This document shows, piece after piece, positions 7,001 through 7,529 of a stretch of DNA of 7,529 nt. Below the pieces are notes generated by a model. The model saw only the letters and a list, made by a program, of their open reading frames with translations, did not search any database and was not told the origin of the DNA. Source of the DNA: an uncultured Clostridia bacterium (GTDB lineage Bacteria; Bacillota; Clostridia; Christensenellales; UBA1242); NCBI GenBank assembly GCA_947584775.1, contig CANPWT010000051.1, positions 1-7,529 on the forward strand. Reading direction: 5' to 3'. Positions within the stretch are counted from its first letter, which is position 1, and every line of letters begins with the position of its first letter. A program made the position numbers and the translations under genes.

Positions 7001-7160
7001 AATCAAAGTTTTTGTTAGGCACAGACACACTTGAAATGCCCGTTTCACCCTCGGCGTATGCAGGCAGTTTAATGTTTACTAAACCTGTTAACGCACACAA
7101 AAACAATGCAATTGTAATTGTAAAACTAATTATTTTTTTAATTGACTTAGAAATTTTCAT
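4056..7160 (-). CDS. Large surface protein: tandem beta-sandwich modules, one membrane helix, cytoplasmic coiled coil
   Basis: 1034 residues, not recognised as a named protein. Residues 1-36 are a signal peptide (basic MKISKSIKK, hydrophobic core, AYA cleavage site). About four modules follow, with cores near 123-217, 307-408, 532-622 and 716-802. Each core has the pattern 'sYYkisVdv.T', a strand with small polar residues, 'W.tYtFlv', and '.ayldni.f', typical of galactose-binding-like/CBM4_9-type jelly rolls. The 'NGNF...P.nW' start is clearest before the third module. A Thr/Asp/Asn-rich stalk (about 825-850) leads to one membrane helix (about 853-874), a basic stop-transfer (RKVKWKKFSKK), a charged helical region likely to be coiled coil (about 888-996), and a Thr/Ala/Lys-rich tail ending KPKQKSKPKTKK-like. 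The topology is outside N-terminus, inside C-terminus. No catalytic motif, LPXTG or lipobox is visible. Sugar binding is inference from fold pattern. GAGG lies 6 bases upstream of the ATG, fixing the start. It is monocistronic in appearance. Confidence 0.88.
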   Translation of the reverse strand: MKISKSIKKIISFTITIALFLCALTGLVNIKLPAYAEGETGISSVSVPNKNFDSSSGGASQPYSPSGFVPTVDEKNANVTAGVINLDNNETYSGKYKRNPLASEDYVLMISSTDEDGATHYANYGYKSENLITLDADSHYKITVDVLTSNNDGIGTFYLFDGEDHVFAKIDNISAENWTTYTFLISTNELESSSVKIGMYLQGMGTVLFDNISCDKLNSATMQKMLSTYKVDYKFIDKRENTLTTTTADALALKCVDVDYSNNVSSKTLVGKSADSNAFDGNNTKAIKIENSASSYVKYATEDNFFTFKQNYIYKVGVTAKGVGLSSTANLQLVQTNLKEDETENNSSSLSITSSTATGLNNGYTQYLFYVRTGVTGSTNYKLEISLGSSSSPVSGAVYLTEISVGKVDYQTYSSASTSSSRAKLDLLSGQVITDNDIMLNNGNFNGIEIASGKDTFPANPSNWSVSTGNNKQYYGVVNTTQFDELNSLDLDNVVNPGDPGLSKIPGNNNILMMYNSTADKLAYTSESKSLTAKSYYKFSVDVNTQNLGYLTLSLITNINGNEFNLISRDVNTHGAWQTVEFYVYAGYQDLDVSLKAELISTSYAYAYLDNAMFNFEFAEATRGDIFNNLVETEIKFKLDLSKFVNADNKLFSNPEVDNVTTGYVNVSNSDAIKNLVEPDNMNSFKKLEGDTDIIYIRALDDSVYSLTSNLGFGLKANSYYEIKVSLFTQNLQSIEGKKVYGATIRLSGFDDAFNNVYSDNEWTTYTFLLNPSADVTSYLTLGIGSDGYPTTGDAFFGKIEFNDSLTKDDFDNAMLSAVTKKFSQTQTTNDDETADTTTPSENNQGVDTTTLLYQISTLIFVAAIIIAVVGVLLRKVKWKKFSKKTKNDYDRQTTVSKQYYDRIATAKIEKDYRELNKELENLTNERTSYEENYKADISKLRQLKIKRADAAEIAKLERDMKKNQRVSAQIGVRIKSVQSEMEFIKTDGYKNDLMKKMQQEAKLQPAESATPAKETTTTAKTTPKQKSKPKTKK

Positions 7161-7165
7161 GCTAA

Positions 7166-7169
7166 CCTC
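7166..7169 (-). promoter_or_regulatory. Ribosome binding site of the large surface-protein gene
   Basis: GAGG on the minus strand (within TGAGGTTAGC) sits 5 bases before the ATG at 7160. It agrees with the signal peptide starting at this codon. Confidence 0.65.
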
Positions 7170-7184
7170 AGTATAATTATTGCC

Positions 7185-7218
7185 AATTAAGATGTGATAA
7201 AACTATAAAATCTTAATT
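7185..7218. repeat. Perfect 9-bp inverted repeat between divergent genes (possible operator)
   Basis: AATTAAGAT (7185-7193) and ATCTTAATT (7210-7218) are perfect reverse complements separated by 16 bases. The spacer contains TATAGT on the minus strand (7207-7202), a possible -10 for the large surface-protein gene, and the right arm touches the expected -35 zone of the TSUP gene. It could be an operator or a 5'-leader hairpin. The region is A+T-rich, so chance is a real alternative. Confidence 0.4.
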
Positions 7219-7239
7219 AAACTAAATATTCAAGATAAG

Positions 7240-7245
7240 TATAAT
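7240..7245 (+). promoter_or_regulatory. -10 element (TATAAT) for the TSUP transporter gene
   Basis: A perfect TATAAT, predicting a transcript start near 7252 and a leader of about 47 bases before the ATG at 7299. The -35 region 17 bases upstream (TTAAAC, 7217-7222) is a poor match, and the surroundings are A+T-rich. Confidence 0.4.
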
Positions 7246-7298
7246 ACAATATTAAAAAAAAGGCAAATAATTTTACCGAAATTGAGAACAATATTGCT

Positions 7299-7529
7299 AT
7301 GAAAAAAGTTAAAAAACTAAATATTGTACTTTTTGGTGCACTAATTGGCATCATTAATGGTTTTTTTGGCGGCGGTGGCGGCATGGTGGTTGTGCCGTTG
7401 CTTACCAAAATGTTTAAATTAGAGCAAAAAAAGGCGCAAGCCACTGCACTTTTTGTTATTTTGCCAATAAGTGTGGTTAGCGCAATCGTTTATATGTGTT
7501 TCCATTCAATCGATTTTAAAACGGGCTGG
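7299..7529 (+). CDS. TauE/SafE (TSUP) family transporter, N-terminal part
   Basis: The first 77 codons are present and the gene continues past the window. After a basic N-terminus (MKKVKKLN), the first membrane helix leads into 'GALIGIINGFFGGGGGMVVVP', with the glycine-rich GFFGGGGG at residues 21-28. This is the hallmark of the TSUP (sulfite exporter TauE/SafE) family, followed by the usual 'LLTKMFKLEQKKAQATALFVILPISVVSA', in which 'qkkAqaTsl..ilp.s..s' is conserved. Family members are membrane transporters moving sulfur-containing or organic anions such as sulfite, sulfoacetate and thiosulfate; the substrate cannot be told here. The ATG is preceded by a weak GAGAA 10 bases upstream. It is divergent from the large surface-protein gene, with 138 bases between their starts. 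Family call is firm despite truncation. Confidence 0.88.
   Translation, partial: MKKVKKLNIVLFGALIGIINGFFGGGGGMVVVPLLTKMFKLEQKKAQATALFVILPISVVSAIVYMCFHSIDFKTGW

Noticed and set aside
6865..7176. Plus-strand open frame of 103 codons
   Set aside because: Antisense to the signal peptide and first module region of the large surface protein, with no supporting start signal.
4000..7200. Possibility that the large surface protein is a lipoprotein (Cys22 in the signal peptide)
   Set aside because: Residues before the cysteine (ALFLC) do not fit a lipobox, which needs a small residue at -1, and a good AYA cleavage site follows.
7217..7444. Minus-strand open frame of 75 codons with a poly-proline run
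   Set aside because: The prolines are the complement of the glycine-rich GFFGGGGG motif of the TSUP gene; this is a shadow.

Overview
The window looks like a piece of chromosome from a low-GC bacterium of the Firmicutes/Clostridia type. The supporting signs are strongly A+T-rich intergenic DNA, lysine/asparagine/isoleucine-rich proteins, purine-rich Shine-Dalgarno sites, and gene families typical of that group: a SpoVB/YtgP-like flippase, the DUF421 (YetF)-DUF4363 pair, and a LysM protein. TGA is used as a stop and TGG encodes tryptophan, so the standard bacterial code applies. An uncultured gut clostridial lineage is my inference; no taxonomic marker is decisive.

Layout. Positions 1-185 (+) hold the C-terminal end of uvrA. 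It is followed 3 bases later by a 103-residue tail-anchored protein with a degenerate J-domain-like region (189-500, +). That gene converges, with a 4-base overlap, on a minus-strand pair: DUF421/YetF (886-1584) followed by DUF4363 (497-877). A 183-base gap (1585-1766) contains a weak hairpin with a T-tract, a perfect 10-bp inverted repeat, and a sequence resembling dispersed 'TGTCAT..CGAG..' intergenic repeats. Next is a MOP-superfamily lipid-linked oligosaccharide flippase (1767-3263, -), divergent from a small LysM protein (3341-3637, +) whose promoter spacing suggests a leaderless mRNA. A 418-base gap (3638-4055) holds one strong bidirectional terminator. The 1034-residue protein at 4056-7160 (-) is the most distinctive gene: signal peptide, about four tandem beta-sandwich (carbohydrate-binding-like) modules, a Thr-rich stalk, one membrane helix, a cytoplasmic coiled coil and a Lys-rich tail. 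Divergent from it, and running off the window, is a TauE/SafE (TSUP) transporter (7299-7529, +). A perfect 9-bp inverted repeat lies between these two genes.

Apart from uvrA, the theme is the cell envelope: a flippase, a LysM protein, two small membrane proteins, a giant surface protein and a transporter. I see no mobile element, CRISPR array, tRNA or rRNA, and no clear multi-gene defence or biosynthetic system. The best candidate for new biology is the large membrane-spanning surface protein. The tail-anchored J-like protein and the regulatory arrangements in the gaps come next.
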